DNA of 64,000 nucleotides from Patellifolia procumbens (GCA_947645195.1 CANSGD010000445.1:1-64000), one strand, 5' to 3'; shown: positions 1 through 11,312, counted from the stretch's first letter. The notes: a model not told the origin generated them from the sequence alone. A program made the numbers and translations.

Positions 1-172
1 GCGGTTTTTCCCTTATTCCAGGGGTTTCCGCGTCACCATCCTTGGTGTTCTTGTCTTTTACTCTGTTCTTGCTTTCTTTGTTCATCCTAGCAGTGCTCAG
101 CAACGTCCAGCTACTTTACCACCTTCTAGATGGAGTTCCCAGCTTAGTTTTGCCTTGTGTAGAATTTAGCAT
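1..172 (+). repeat. Diverged LTR 3' end, plus orientation (partial)
   Basis: Reverse-complementing the LTR at 1229-2052 gives recognisable similarity to this stretch, strongest between 1-60 and 1340-1400. Both also end in a similar AATTT(A/G)GCATAAAC sequence. I read it as the 3' end of a related LTR in the opposite orientation, cut by the window edge. The match is imperfect, about three quarters over the best 55 bases. Confidence 0.35.
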
Positions 173-1200
173 AAACGCTTGGAGTATATGCCTTTCTGGC
201 TAACCATAGCTGGCCTGGATCTAACTTATGACTTCTTACCCGTCTTCTTCAGCCACTTGATTCCAGCCATGGCTCTGCTCACTTACATATTCAAAGGTGC
301 TGCAAGGGTACCTGTTTAATTCGTAATACAACCTAGATTTCATAGGTCGCCTGTCCGGAAGGCTTAATTGCAGTTGGAACGTCTATATTCTTGACAGCTA
401 TCATTTCCATGTTGAACCTATCCGAATGACGGACACCTTCATTCTGCTTGGGTGATGCGGTAGAGGTCGCGGTATGCTTTCCAAAACCCTGCTGCTAGAA
501 AATTGATAGTTAAATTTGTTAATTAAAAGTAGAAAAGTTAGATATTGAACCAGGTTTTAGGCTAATAAGCCATTGTAAGACTGGGCCAGCTAGAGTAGCT
601 CAAAATAATTTTGCACATAGTGGCTTGAGGAGATGCTCGGGAATAGACGGGGGTCCACATCTTCTTCTTATATTGGTTCGCGTGATCGTATGGATCTTTT
701 GCCCCATTGTACAGCTTGGATGATGGAGTTAGATTCAGCTTCTTTGGGATCCTAGCCTTAGCAATTTCCTCTACACAAGGTGATTGAGCATATGCATTAC
801 TGCTTCCTAGGTTATAGGTGTAGGTGCCCCAGGTAGCTTGGTCAGCATGTGCGTCATCTACTTGTTTTGTGCTTCTAGGACAGTTAACCTGCTAGTTGTT
901 GAATCAGCTTCCCTGTTCTCCTGGTTGGGATCTTCCCTGATCTCCTCTTCTTCTTACTACTTTCTGAATCAGATAAGTTATGGAGCGAGATGTCTTGCCA
1001 ATGTTGCGTCGTTTGGACTTCCTGCTATCTCTCTTGCCAGGATTCATCCTTTCTCAGATTCTCGATGGTGTAACATGACTCGGTTTGAGCATGTTGGAGA
1101 TCCTAGTAAAGCGACCTTCATTTGTTGGGGGGTAGATCAGCCATCTAGCTTGTTCGAGATTTTGTGAGAGAATAGATTTTAAAGATGAAATCTTGTTATA
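173..1200. other. Unassigned interval between two inverted LTR-like ends
   Basis: No recognisable coding sequence is present. The open frames here (for example 838-1167 on the plus strand) show no domain and look fortuitous. The interval lies between a plus-oriented LTR end on the left and a minus-oriented primer-binding site and LTR on the right, so it is probably retroelement leader sequence. Confidence 0.4.
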
Positions 1201-1219
1201 GGCCCCACGATGGGCGCCA
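1201..1219 (-). other. Primer-binding site of a Tat-like gypsy element
   Basis: The minus strand reads TGGCGCCCATCGTGGGGCC directly inside the LTR at 1229-2052. TGGCGCC plus a GTGGGG block is the usual form of primer-binding sites in Tat-lineage plant gypsy elements. The gap to the LTR end is about 9 bases, slightly long, so the exact LTR edge is uncertain. Confidence 0.5.
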
Positions 1220-1228
1220 AACGGTTTA

Positions 1229-2052
1229 TGCCAAATTTTACACAAGTAAAATCTAGCTAGAGACCTACAACTAGCTAATGAGAATGGATTGCTAATCAAG
1301 ATGAACAATGCGAAAAAGAACAAAAAGAAAGCGAAAAAGAGAGAAAGACACCACGAATGATGACTCGGAAACCCCAGGAATAAGGGTCTAAAACCCGCGG
1401 GTGGCCTTGAGTCCACCAATCCAATATGTTCAATGTAAATTACAAGTATAATAAATGTGTTTCTTACGAATACTAGGTAAAAGACGAATGATAAGTGTAA
1501 AATATGAGTAGAAGTACTCTTTCCCCGAAACTTAGAATAATGAGTAGTAGCTTCGAGATCGTGTTCTGTATTTAATAATACGTTTACAACTTAAATAGGC
1601 TTCAAATCAGCTTGTTTGATGCTTGTAACAGCTTGCTGGAATCTCGCAGGTTGTTGTAACAGCTTCCTTAAATCAAGGGATCTGTTATTACCTTCTGTTC
1701 AGCTGACTTTGAATTAGTCTCCCTATATTAGGCACGTGGCTGACTTATTCCTCTAACTAAATTTGACTTGGTCTTTATAACCAACTCTCCTATATCTTAG
1801 GCTATTATTGAGTCATACATTGACCTTCTCCAAGCTGATGACTGATAACTGGTGGACGATAGCTGGAAGCTGGTAGCTGCAAGCTGGAACCTGGAAGCTG
1901 GAACCTGGAAGCTGGTAATTGCTAGCTGGAATCCTACATCCAGTAGGTAGAAGTAGCTAGCTGGAAGCTAATACTCAGAAGCTATAGCTGGAACCTATGA
2001 TCATAGAACCTGCGAACCTGCATAACTAGCTTAGAAAAATCTGGACATAACA
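1229..2052 (-). repeat. LTR of a Tat-like gypsy element
   Basis: On the minus strand it starts TGTTATGTCC and ends AATTTGGCA, giving TG...CA termini, and is followed by a primer-binding site. The body of the element would extend left of this LTR, but no gag or pol is seen there, so it is truncated or solo-like. The partner LTR is not in the window and no duplication could be checked. Confidence 0.5.
1846..1995. repeat. AGCTGGAA-type minisatellite inside the LTR
   Basis: Short imperfect units related to AGCTGGAAGCTGG and ACCTGGAAGCTGG repeat over about 150 bases. Variation between units is high, so this is an old minisatellite within the LTR. Confidence 0.7.
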
Positions 2053-2084
2053 CCCGCCACATCATTGACTAATGGTGTGGCGGG
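2053..2084. repeat. Perfect-looking hairpin next to the LTR
   Basis: Two 14-base arms beginning CCCGCCACA pair across a four-base loop with one mismatch. It lies between the LTR and the minisatellite tract. It may be the end of a small DNA transposon, but no partner end was found. Confidence 0.6.
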
Positions 2085-2137
2085 TCTATTTAAGAAACCA
2101 TACATAACTTTTTCTCTCCAAACTCACCAAAACTGTC

Positions 2138-2225
2138 GATAACCCCTTTCCTTAATAGTCAGTAACCTCCCTCCAAAACATTCAGTAACTCGCGTCCAAA
2201 AAGTCATTAACCCCTCCCTAAAGAG
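2138..2225. repeat. AGTAACCC minisatellite, left part
   Basis: Units of roughly 20 bases related to AGTTAGTAACCCCCTAAAA repeat here and resume at 62886-63060. The LINE and everything inside it separate the two parts, so this tract was the LINE target. Confidence 0.75.
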
Positions 2226-2384
2226 TTTTTTTGGCAATTCAAAGTCAATATTGAAAACCAAAAAAACAGGGTTACAAACACCATACCTCACCACCTAGGT
2301 CAAAGAGACGGGAAGCTCCCTAATCCAACAGGATCAGGGCCGAAACCCAGCCAACAATCCTGAACATGCTGAGGCTACTCAAAC

Positions 2385-4662
2385 TCAAATAATAAGAAAA
2401 AGTCTCAAAGACTCTGAGCTTCTACAAGCAATTCTAAACATAATTTGCTTACAACTAGCGAACAAGTCTAAAGTAGGCCTACCAAACACTAAAGCATTCT
2501 TATTCAACCAAAATTTTGTATACAGCTTCAACAAAGAATAAGCAATACAATTGTGATTGTGGAGCTTCTCTTCTGCTTCTAAGAATGACATGCTTGACTT
2601 CATCATGGAAGTCCCTTGGAATAAGCTGAATCCCCAACTGCTGCTGACAAATAGTCCACACCCTCATAGTAATGCTGCAATCAGAAAACAAATGATTTAC
2701 AGTTTCACAATCAGCTTGACAAAATAGGCAAGAAGTGTCATTAAGCAACCCCCAAGTAGCCAATCTATCCTTAATAGCTAGTCTTCCATGTAGAGCAAGC
2801 CAAGTGATGAAAAGTGCCTTAGGACTAGCTGGGATGTTGCAAATAATCCTCTGCCACCCCACCTTAGGATGCTCTCCTTGAATAGACTTGTAGAATCTTT
2901 TAATAGAAAAAGAAGGTCCAACAAGTAAGCTCAGAGGAACTTGATTCCCATCAACCATCTCCCTACTTTCAGAATTTTGTTCATTGACCAAGAAAGTCTA
3001 TTAGGGATAGGCATAGTAAGAACGACTTGGTGCTTGATATAGTAGACATGCAACCATTTGATCCAAAGCTTATCTTGCTTCATTAAAATAGCCCAAAGGT
3101 GCTTAGCTATGACATCTCTGTTCCAAGAAGCAAGATCTTTAACATTCTAGCCCCCACAAACCTTAGGTAGACAAATAGTATCCCAAGCTACAGGAGCTTT
3201 CTTGGAGGCCTCACCTTGTCCAGTCCATAAATAAATCCTACAAATGCTTTGAATTTCCTTAAAGACCTTTTTAGGCAAGATAAAAATCTGGCACCAATAC
3301 AACTGGAATCCATGGAGAATAGATGAGACCAATTGAAGCCTAGCAGCATAGGAAAGCTTTTTCACAGACCACAATCTAACTCTAGCAACAGTTTTATCAA
3401 TCAAAGGCTTGCATTCATGATAGAACAACTTCCTTGTACTCAAAGGCACACCCAAATATCTAAAAGGGAAAAGATCCCAAGGAAACCCCCACAATTTGTT
3501 GCAACACAACCTTTTGATCCCCATCAACACCAACAATATAAAGATTACTCTTGTCTAAGTTAGCTTCTAATCCAAAAGCAAGAGAAAACTTAGTAAAAGC
3601 ATCAAATAACAGCTGTAAGGATCTATGATAGTCTCTCGTAAACATTAACAAGTCATATGCAAACATTAGATGGGTAATACTAAGTTTGGCACATCTTGGG
3701 TGGAAATGGAACTTAGAATTCCCTTTAAGTTGCATCAAACATCTTGACAAGTACTCCATACCCAAAGAAAATAGAAATGGAGACATAGGATCACCCTGCC
3801 TCAACCCCTTTTTAGCAGAAAAAGGCTTGCAAGGCACTCCATTAATAGGGATGGTGAAAGATACATAAGTAACATAAGCCATCACCTAATTCACAAACTT
3901 GGAAGAAAAACCAATCTAACACATCACAGTTTCAAGAAATGACCACTCAGTTGAATCATAGAGCCTTCTTGAGATCAACTTTAAGCACACATCTGGGTGA
4001 AATTTGTTTGGTAGTGTAACTTCTAATAAGCTCAGTAGCTAATAGAATATTATCAGAGATGTTCCTACCAGGCATGAAACCAGACTTAGCAAGGTCAACC
4101 ACACTACTAATCATAATTTGTATTCTGTTTGTCAAAGTTTTGCAATGATCTTGAACAAGACAGAACAACAAGCAATGGGCCTATAATACTTAACAAGAGT
4201 GGGGTTGGTAGTTTTAGGGACCTAATTAAGTGATCAAGGTCTAATTAATAGCAGGTAACATCTCACCCGTCTCAAAGAAAAGCTTAATAGCAGCATACGC
4301 ATCAGTTTTAATAGGCCAGGCTTTTTTTGTAGAAGAGGTTATTAAACCCATCAATACCTGGAGCCTTAGCTTCATCAATAGACCAAAGAGCAGCATCAAT
4401 CTCTTGATGAGTGACAGTTTGAATCAAAGCCCAAGCATCAGAAGAAGATACTTGAGCACCAGCTTTAAGCATAGCAATATAAACAGAGGGCAATTGAGCA
4501 GCAACAGATCCAAGCAACCCAGTATAAAACCCAACACTTCCTGCTCAATATCAACAACAGAAATGAGTTTACACCCATCCTCAGTATACAAAATCTCAAT
4601 GCTATTATGCATGTATCTTTCTTTCATAGGATGAAAGAAGAAATGGGGAGTTAGAATCCCCT
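2385..4662 (-). pseudogene. LINE ORF2, reverse transcriptase half (decayed)
   Basis: This is the C-terminal half of LINE ORF2, which would copy its own RNA at a nicked target. In minus order one sees the linker after the endonuclease, a reverse transcriptase start (AKSGFMPGRNISDNILLA near 4080), the GLRQGDPMSPFLF block near 3800, and the catalytic block near 3660. Next come a YLGVPLS block near 3450 and a zf-RVT domain (LHGRLAIKDRL, then spaced Cys and His) at 2840-2660. The catalytic block reads FAYDLLMF where the family has F(A)DD, so one catalytic aspartate is lost. At least three frameshifts or stops break the frame (near 4300, 3900 and 3140). The product cannot be functional. Confidence 0.88.
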
Positions 4663-4665
4663 AGC
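4663..4665. repeat. Left target duplication of the CACTA element (AGC)
   Basis: The three bases AGC here match AGT at 60273-60275 except for one change. Without the insertion and one copy, the LINE frame reads through a normal WLQLGDSN segment, which confirms the junction. Confidence 0.8.
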
Positions 4666-4693
4666 CACTACTACAAAAAGGGGCAAACGTAAC

Positions 4694-5338
4694 ACCTTTG
4701 ACATAACACCTAAATACAAGAGGTGTTTTGTTATATGTTATACAACACTTGTTTAAGATGTGTGTTATCTTAGGTTCGAAGCTAGGAAATAAAAAAATAT
4801 CTTACATAACTCTCCTAAGACTCCAATGTTATCTTTGTTTGATTTAAAATTTTTAAATATTTTTTATATAATTTTAATTCGTAGAAGTATATGTTACCCC
4901 TAATTTTCCTTTTATTTTTCGTTTTTTACATCTTTATGCAGTTCTATTGCTACATTCAAGAAACCGACAAAGAGCATTATCTATTCACGCAAAAATTCAA
5001 TGTTAAACCTAATTATCGCTCTCTGGGTAGCTAAGATCTGCTCTACACCACATTTTCTCATTTTCAACCTCCTGGGTCTGGTGAGTTACTTCAATTTTAC
5101 TACTCACTAATTCTATAATCTCCTTCTTTTACCTATTTCTCAAAAGCCTAATTATGAAATTTATACACTTCTTCTAATTTTAAGCTTTAGGGTTTTCTCT
5201 CTGTTTTAAACCTAGGCCTTCATCAAGAACCCTAGAGTAACCTCGTCTTCACTACACTGAAAAATTATAACAATTGATCGGAGCAAAACTCTGATTCGAC
5301 CAACAATTCAACTCAGACGAGAAATCCGAGCGAGATGT
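4694..5338. other. CACTA left subterminal region and captured leader-like sequence
   Basis: The first 150 bases are rich in ATAACACCT/AGGTGTTAT-like repeats. From about 4970 the sequence looks like a plant 5' UTR with a possible splice donor (CTGGTGAG near 5078) and pyrimidine-rich stretches. No reading frame of note is present. Confidence 0.5.
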
Positions 5339-6306
5339 TGATAAGAGGTTTTTAGGGTGTCGTTAAGGCACTAAGAACCCCTTAGAAAACAATACTTATA
5401 ATCTTAACGAGCGACTACTATGAACGTAGCAATGGCAAGTCAAGGGTCGAACCACAAGGAGATAGGGATTGACTAAGGTCTATTAAGTCTAAAACTACCT
5501 AGGTGAAGGGTATTTGGGGATATAAAGGATTGAATAATTATCAACTAACAACTAACTAAAGAATGACAACTAATAATCAAGTAGAGAAATGAATATAATA
5601 AGCAAAACACTAGAGCTTGGGCTACTCACATGAACTCGGGCAAGACATGACACTCATGCAACTACGAAACTACAAAGAATAACATGCAAGGTTAAGCTTC
5701 CCTCTAGAGTACTTGGTCCTCTCTCAAATGGTCCTGAAGAGTAATCAATTAATCATTCAACTAAATCCTCTCTCGAATGGTCTTTAGCCAATTGATTAAA
5801 AGATTCAATTTGCTTGGAAAACCCCTAATAAGGATCCTCTTAATTTCCATCCAATATCTTGGTATGGGAATTAAGTTGATTCATGGGAGTGACAAGGCAA
5901 CAACAATCGATTAAGAGTAATTGAAATCTAAGCCCTAGCATAAACTTGATCAAGGTCTACCCTAAGGTGTCAAAACACCAAGATCAATGCTTAGTAGACA
6001 TGAATAAAGTAATTACATGAACATCTTAATTAGCCCTCATCCATGCTTTCACCCAAACCCTAGATAAGGAACTGCTCACTAATCATGGATTCAAAGAAAA
6101 ATAAATTAATAAAATTAAACATGATTAACAAAGCAATGAAAATAAAGAAGATAGATTGAAAGAAAATTACTTGGATTGAATTAACAATTAAATCTTTAGA
6201 GTTGCAATATGACAAAACTAAGAGTGTTTGAGTGTTTAGAGAGAATAATAATTGAGTATTAGAGTCTAAGTATGGAGATACTACAAAGCAAAAACGCCCA
6301 AATCTA

Positions 6307-7548
6307 CACTACAAGAATGCGCCTTTTTACCTACCACTTAAAACGGTCAGTAAATAAAAATACCGACCGAATACGACCATTTTTGGTCCGTCTGAACGGT
6401 CGGTAATTCCAATTTACCGACCGAATAACGGTAGGTAAATTGCCGACTGATAATCAGTAGGTAATTGATACATTACCAACTGAAAAAGGTGTAGGGAATT
6501 TCAGAGTTAAAAAAATAAAGAAAAGAAAACTGACAGTAAAATTTCCAATTTCGTATTAACTATCTTATTTCAATTTCAGATCAGATACATAACAAATCTC
6601 TTGGATCTGATTTGAAATTAAAATAAGATGTAAATTTGAAACTGGAAACTGATAAGTCGTTTCTCTAAACAACCTTGCACAAAAGGCTTATATGGCCATT
6701 CAATTGCATTGCATCCAACTCATGATAAAATGCAATAGCAAACCAGGGAATGAATAAATCCAACAGCAACAGGAATATAGAAAAGATATGACAAGATTTC
6801 AATGAAGCCAAAAGCAAAATTTAATTAATATATTACAATAAATACAAGAGTTGTAAATCTCAAGTAGAAAACGAATCTGAACAATATAAATCTACAATTA
6901 CATGCACTCCATGACCTATTAAATTATCCTAAATGCTTAAAAACTTAAAAACCTTGTATTCTTTAGTTTTTACTCCATTTCGTGACTGATGAGGAAGCCA
7001 ACGCCAGTGAGGACTTTTCGAATCTCAGATTTTCTGGGATCTTAAGATTTTAATAAAAACACTCAAATTTGCTCCATCTTCGACAAAAAAAGATTCAACT
7101 ATATGCTGAGGTTTGATTGTTGAATTTTTGCCACAAAACTCAAACTTGTTCTATCTTTGCAAACAATGTATCAAAATTAAGCTTTTGTTCTTAGCAAAAT
7201 CTAAGAGGTTAAAGAAGGAAGAAACTAGATTTGAAAGATGGGGAACGGAGAGTGAGAAGTGGGGGAGAGAAAATAGAGTGAGAAACGGCTATGTGGTGGT
7301 GAGTTAGGGTTTTAACCCTTATATATGATGGGCAAGAAGAGTTGTTGAGTTAAGTAGTCGGATTAATTAATTATTGTAAAAGTGAATTTACCGACCGAAA
7401 TTCGGTAGGTAAATAAGTTTGGCGGTCGGTATTTACCTACCGTTGTACAAACGGTAGTAATTACTAATGAGCGCGGTAAAATAAAATTATCGTTCGCAAA
7501 TGAGTCAGTCGGTATATTTAGTAGTTAAAATCGCGATTTCTTGTAGTG
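6307..7548. mobile_element. Non-autonomous CACTA element (1242 bp)
   Basis: It begins CACTACAAGAA and ends TTCTTGTAGTG, and is flanked by the 3-base duplication CTA (6304-6306 and 7549-7551). Subterminal zones carry many ACCGACCGAA/TTCGGTAGGT repeats in both orientations (6340-6480 and 7385-7520). No transposase frame is present. Two arms at about 6541-6588 and 6604-6653 are imperfect inverted repeats, so a transcript could fold into a long hairpin. Confidence 0.93.
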
Positions 7549-7549
7549 C

Positions 7550-7557
7550 TATTTATA
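7550..7557 (-). promoter_or_regulatory. TATA box of the solo LTR
   Basis: The minus strand reads TATAAATA. The 3-base duplication of the small CACTA overlaps its downstream edge, so the insertion sits just downstream of the box and would separate it from the start site. Confidence 0.45.
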
Positions 7558-7599
7558 CTATCCAATAAATGAAGACAGAAAATGGGGAAAAAACCCGAA

Positions 7600-7960
7600 T
7601 AGATGTCGACACGGTCGTGTCCAAAACGACACGGCCGTGTAGACCTGTTCTTCAAAAATCTTCCTCCTTCACAAAAATTACTGTCTTCGTGGAAAATGGT
7701 CGACACGGTCGTGTCAATATCTACACGGCCGTTTAGACCTGGTCTTCAAATTTCTTCATATTGCCTTCGTACAAAATAGCCAACACGATTGACACCGTGT
7801 TGACCTGCTCTCCTCAAATCAGCAGAATGAAGCTTGGGAACTGCTCGTGGGAAAAACACACGACACGGTCGTGCCCTCTTCAGAAAGCCAAAGCAGTCAG
7901 CAACTTGAGCCTTCACTGCTCCCATCAACAAAAGGCTACACGGCCGTGTAGCCTGCTTCC
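7600..7960. repeat. CACGGTCGTG palindrome cluster in the solo LTR
   Basis: Pairs of GACACGGTCGTGTC and CACGGCCGTGTAG arms recur near 7609, 7703, 7783, 7863 and 7938. The first two are 94 bases apart, as in the full Athila-C LTRs. Later spacings are about 80. Confidence 0.85.
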
Positions 7961-8186
7961 ATGTGCTCCCAAGGATAAGCCTCCACCAAAGGTCCTCCAA
8001 TGATCAAAACACTTCAAAAAACTGGCTAGCTAGCCTGGAAATCATCCAAAAACAACTAAACGGATAATGAAGCGACAATATGAACCGAAGATGACAAAAT
8101 CCATGCAATACTAGACTAAAATGCTCTATTCTACATGCAAGGACACTAAAAATGATGCATGATTAAGCACAATAAAGTGCTTATCA

Positions 8187-9177
8187 GAGGTCTGACCCAC
8201 CAAGTCGATTTATCATCACAACATTCGTCTGTATCTTCGCGTCATACCAGGTTTGTTCCCTTGAGTTAGGTTAAATTTTGTTCGAAAATCTTACACGCGA
8301 ATGGTTTTTGAGGTGTTTAGGGGTCAAATGGCTTTAAGGGCGCGATGATTTTTCTATTACTTGAAAGGAGGTCAGGTAGATTTTGGTGAAGAATACAATA
8401 AAGCTTGTGAAAATTCCCAATTTGGAAGAATCTATGAACAAGGTTTCCAGAAAAATAAATAACATTAATTTCGCCCCAATTGGGAAGTATTTGTTAATAG
8501 AATGATAATTGCAGGGAAATTATATAAATTTTTGAAAAGATTCATTCATATATATGCAGGGCATTAAGAAGGAGCATAGATTGTTCGGGTTTTGCAGAAT
8601 ATCCTTGTTGATGAGGTAAGGCTCATTGCTAATTTGCATTGAATGAATTAATGTTTGGAATACTTTGATCTGCCAACGTTTTTGACATAGTAATCCTATT
8701 GCAGCTTGTGAATAGCGTTTAGGGTTATGAAACCTCTCCAAATTAGATGTTGTGTGTCATCTCATTCTCTGTAGCACTTAATGGGACAATGAGACCCTAT
8801 TTTGATGGTATGAAGAGTAAGTTCATTTCCCTTTTGATTTGTTACATCATTGAACAATAGAATTTCTAATATCAAGGAGTAAATTATGTTGAATTTGCTT
8901 GATATTGTGCATAAAAGAAGTATGGGTTACACTTACTGTGGTAATGGTAAAAATTTGCAACTTTCTTTGTCAAAGAACTTAGTGGAAGAATCCTGCTTTG
9001 CAATTTTCTTTGTCATGGTTACTATTTGATATTATTCTCCATCAACGTTACAATTTTCCAAATCCGAATTCATAGAATTTTGTAGTATGAGATGTAAATC
9101 AGTTCTAGGGCAAGTATTTTGGGCATCAGGCTTTGTTTTGTTATAGTTATTAATTGGGGGAATGGAAATGTGTGCAG
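8187..9177. other. CACTA internal sequence, intron-like
   Basis: This AT-rich stretch has no coding frame of note. The first 65 bases end at a possible splice donor (CCAG/GTTTG near 8250). The block 8971-9075 recurs with few changes at 25872-25976 on the far side of the Reina element. The stretch ends in an acceptor site (TGTGCAG) directly before the eL6 exon. Confidence 0.55.
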
Positions 9178-9286
9178 GGCAAGTATCACACCTGGGACAG
9201 TGTTGATTGTGTTAGTTGGGAGGTTTAAGGGGAAACAAGTCGTGTGGAAAAGCAGCTCACTTATGGGTTACTTATTCTTATTACTG
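9178..9286 (+). pseudogene. RPL6: Captured exon of ribosomal protein eL6 (RPL6)
   Basis: The translated stretch includes ASITPGTVLI and GRFKGKQVV, the conserved core of eukaryotic large-subunit protein eL6, a component of the cytosolic 60S ribosome. The exon starts after an acceptor (TGTGCAG) and stops at a donor (ACTG/GTGAGT), so exon structure has been kept. After the KQVV segment the frame is shifted: the bases still resemble an eL6 exon but translate differently. No other eL6 exon is recognised nearby. It lies between the CACTA ends, so it was probably copied from a host gene by that element. It cannot make eL6. Confidence 0.8.
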
Positions 9287-9516
9287 GTGAGTTTCATTAA
9301 TTTCATTAGTGGTAACTTTTTGTTGACTTTGATTTGTAAGTTTGGTTTTTGGAATTGAAATGTGGGTCTGTGAATGAATTGGTATTAATGTTTATGGAGG
9401 TTATGATATACTATTAGTATAGGAGTAGGAGTATTGTATTTAAAGTGAGTTTGGTCAGATGGAAAACAATTTCAATGTTAGGATTTGTTATGAAAGCCAT
9501 TCTCCTGGCGAAAAGC
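9287..9516. other. Intron-like sequence after the eL6 exon
   Basis: No coding content is seen. The block 9421-9516 resembles 25205-25300 in the same orientation on the other side of the Reina element, so this part of the CACTA contains an internal duplication. It ends at the Reina target site (AAAGC against AAAAC at 24906-24910). Confidence 0.55.
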
Positions 9517-9905
9517 TGGTAAGAACTGATAGTAAAAATTAGAGAATTAACACAAATAGTAAGATAGTTTGATTGAGCAAGGCCAAACTTAGCTACAATC
9601 CCTCATACATTCGAGAAGATGAGGTTTCTCCCAAATACTCAGCTCTCATTCATTGCATAATCTGATCTCCTCTTTTCCCCTTATTTATACACTCTCTCAA
9701 AAGATTCCCTTCCCTTCCACTACACCCTCTTAACAGAAATCTGTTAGAGGTATGATGACTCACTTAACAGAATTATCTTATAAAAGTAAAACATAAAAGG
9801 TATTTATCAAAAGACAAATAAACCCTTTAGTGAGTTGTTGCTGCTGGTGACTTCCTTCTTCTAGCATAAGTGATCTTGATGGGTGGCTTATCCCAGCTTG
9901 TTGCA
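9517..9905 (-). repeat. 3' LTR of the Reina element
   Basis: On the minus strand it runs from TGCAACAAGC to CTTACCA. It matches 24518-24905 along its whole length with fewer than a dozen differences. The end of the pol frame reads into it. Confidence 0.95.
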
Positions 9906-11312
9906 TTACCCCCCACCCAAACTCTCACCTTGTCCTTAAGGTGAAAAGAAAGAAACCTTGAGTCCAAAGCAGTGAATTCCTCCCAGGTAGCCTCTTGAAT
10001 TGGAAGGTTCTGCCACTGGATGAGCACTTCAGTAGCACTAGTTGCTCCTGTGGAACTTGCCACACTTCCAACACTTCTTGCGTTGTGGCCTCCAAGGTGA
10101 GCTCTGCTGAGAGCTCTGGAGGAAGTGGGCTGAACTGCATGCTGCCCCACCACCTTTTTTAGTTGTGAAACATGAAAACAGGGTGGATTTGAGCTTGGTC
10201 GGGAAGAGCTAGTTTCTAAGCCACTCTGCCAATCTTTTGTATAACTTCATAGGGCCCATAAAACTTAGCTGCTAGTTTCTCAAAGGGTCTTTTAGCCAAA
10301 GATTTTTGCCTTTAAGGTCTTAGCTTCAAATAGACCATATCTCCAACCTCAAACAACACATCCCTCCTGTGTTTATCCGCTTGTTGCTTTCCATAATTCT
10401 GAGCCTTGAGTAGTTGGAATTTTAGTTCATCCAAGATTGCATCCCTTTCTAGGAGTTGCTCTTATAATGTTGCCACTGCTGTTGAACCAGGATCATATCT
10501 AAGTAAGTGTGGGGGATCTCTGCCATATAGAGCTTTGAAAGGAGTACAATGAGTGGAATTATGCCAAGATGTGTTATACCAATATTCAGCCCATGAAACC
10601 CACTTTGCCCAAGTTTTAGGGTGCCCATTAATGAAGCATCTCAAGTAGCTCTCCACACTCTTATCGACTACTTCACTCTGCCCATCTGTTTGGGGGTGAT
10701 AGGCAGTGCTTCCGTTAAGAGTTATACCATGTAACTTGAAGAGTTCTTTCCAAAACTGGCTCATAAAAATTCTATCTCAGTCAGTTTCAATAGAATTAGG
10801 GAAACCATGCAGCCTTACAATCTCCTTAAGGAATAAATCAGCCACTCCGATCAAGTGACTATACTTAGTGTGTCTGTCTACTACCACAAGCAAGGTATCA
10901 AACCCCCTTCACTTGGGGCAGGCCTTCTATAAAATCCATAGTGAGATCTTCCCAAACTTGCGAAGGAATAGCCAATGGTTGCAAGAGGCCAGCTGGTTTC
11001 AAGGTGGATGTCTTTTGCTGTTGGTAAACCTCACAGCTCTGCCTATGCTTGGTGATATGCTTCCTCATCCCCCGTAAAAACCATTCTGCAGCAATCCTTT
11101 GATAAGTCTTAAAATCCCAAAATGTCCCCCCATAGGAGAGTTGTGATAGCATAGGCTCTTAAGATTTGTGGAACTAGAGTAGACTGACAAGGAATTACCA
11201 CTCTTCCCTTGTGCTTGAGAATCCCTTGCTCCACTGTGTATCCTATTGGAGTGAGATCCCCAACTTCCGTAGCTTTTGTAAGCTGTCGTATGAGAGGATC
11301 TTTCGTTATCTC
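9827..11312 (-). pseudogene. Reina integrase and chromodomain-like tail
   Basis: Integrase would insert the element DNA into chromatin. In minus order one sees the zinc-binding region (SCEVYQQQK near 11060), a core segment (DLTMDFIEGLPQ near 10920) and the AYHPQTDGQSE block near 10700, followed by a C-terminal domain. The chromodomain-like end (LIQWQNLPIQEATWEEF, 10050-9985) fits chromoviruses, where this tail is thought to guide integration to particular chromatin. The frame then runs through the polypurine tract and about 79 bases into the 3' LTR before stopping. Several frameshifts (near 11150, 10890, 10770 and 10450) break it. Confidence 0.85.
9906..9920 (-). other. Polypurine tract of the Reina element
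   Basis: The minus strand reads GTTTGGGTGGGGGGTAA immediately before the 3' LTR. This is where plus-strand DNA synthesis would be primed. The same bases encode part of the pol C-terminus. Confidence 0.85.

Larger units (their letters stand above)
5339..8186 (-). mobile_element. Solo LTR of the Athila-C family
   Basis: The ends are the same as those of the Athila-C LTRs (plus strand TGATAAGAGG... to ...GTGCTTATCA). The flanking five bases are GATGT on the left and GAGGT on the right, a duplication with one mismatch. No internal sequence is attached, so it is a solo LTR left by LTR-LTR recombination. Removing the small CACTA inside it leaves about 1.6 kb, the family length. Confidence 0.88.

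Noticed and set aside
838..1167. 109-codon plus-strand frame and 121-codon minus-strand frame (1054-1419)
   Set aside because: They overlap LTR and primer-site sequence and have low-complexity composition and no family.
7113..7307. 64-codon frame in the small CACTA
   Set aside because: It is too short, without domain or splice context, and not a transposase fragment I can recognise.
9119..9358. A complete 79-residue eL6-like protein starting at 9119
   Set aside because: The first 20 codons are intron sequence before a clear acceptor and the last 24 are intron after a donor. Only 9178-9286 is exon.
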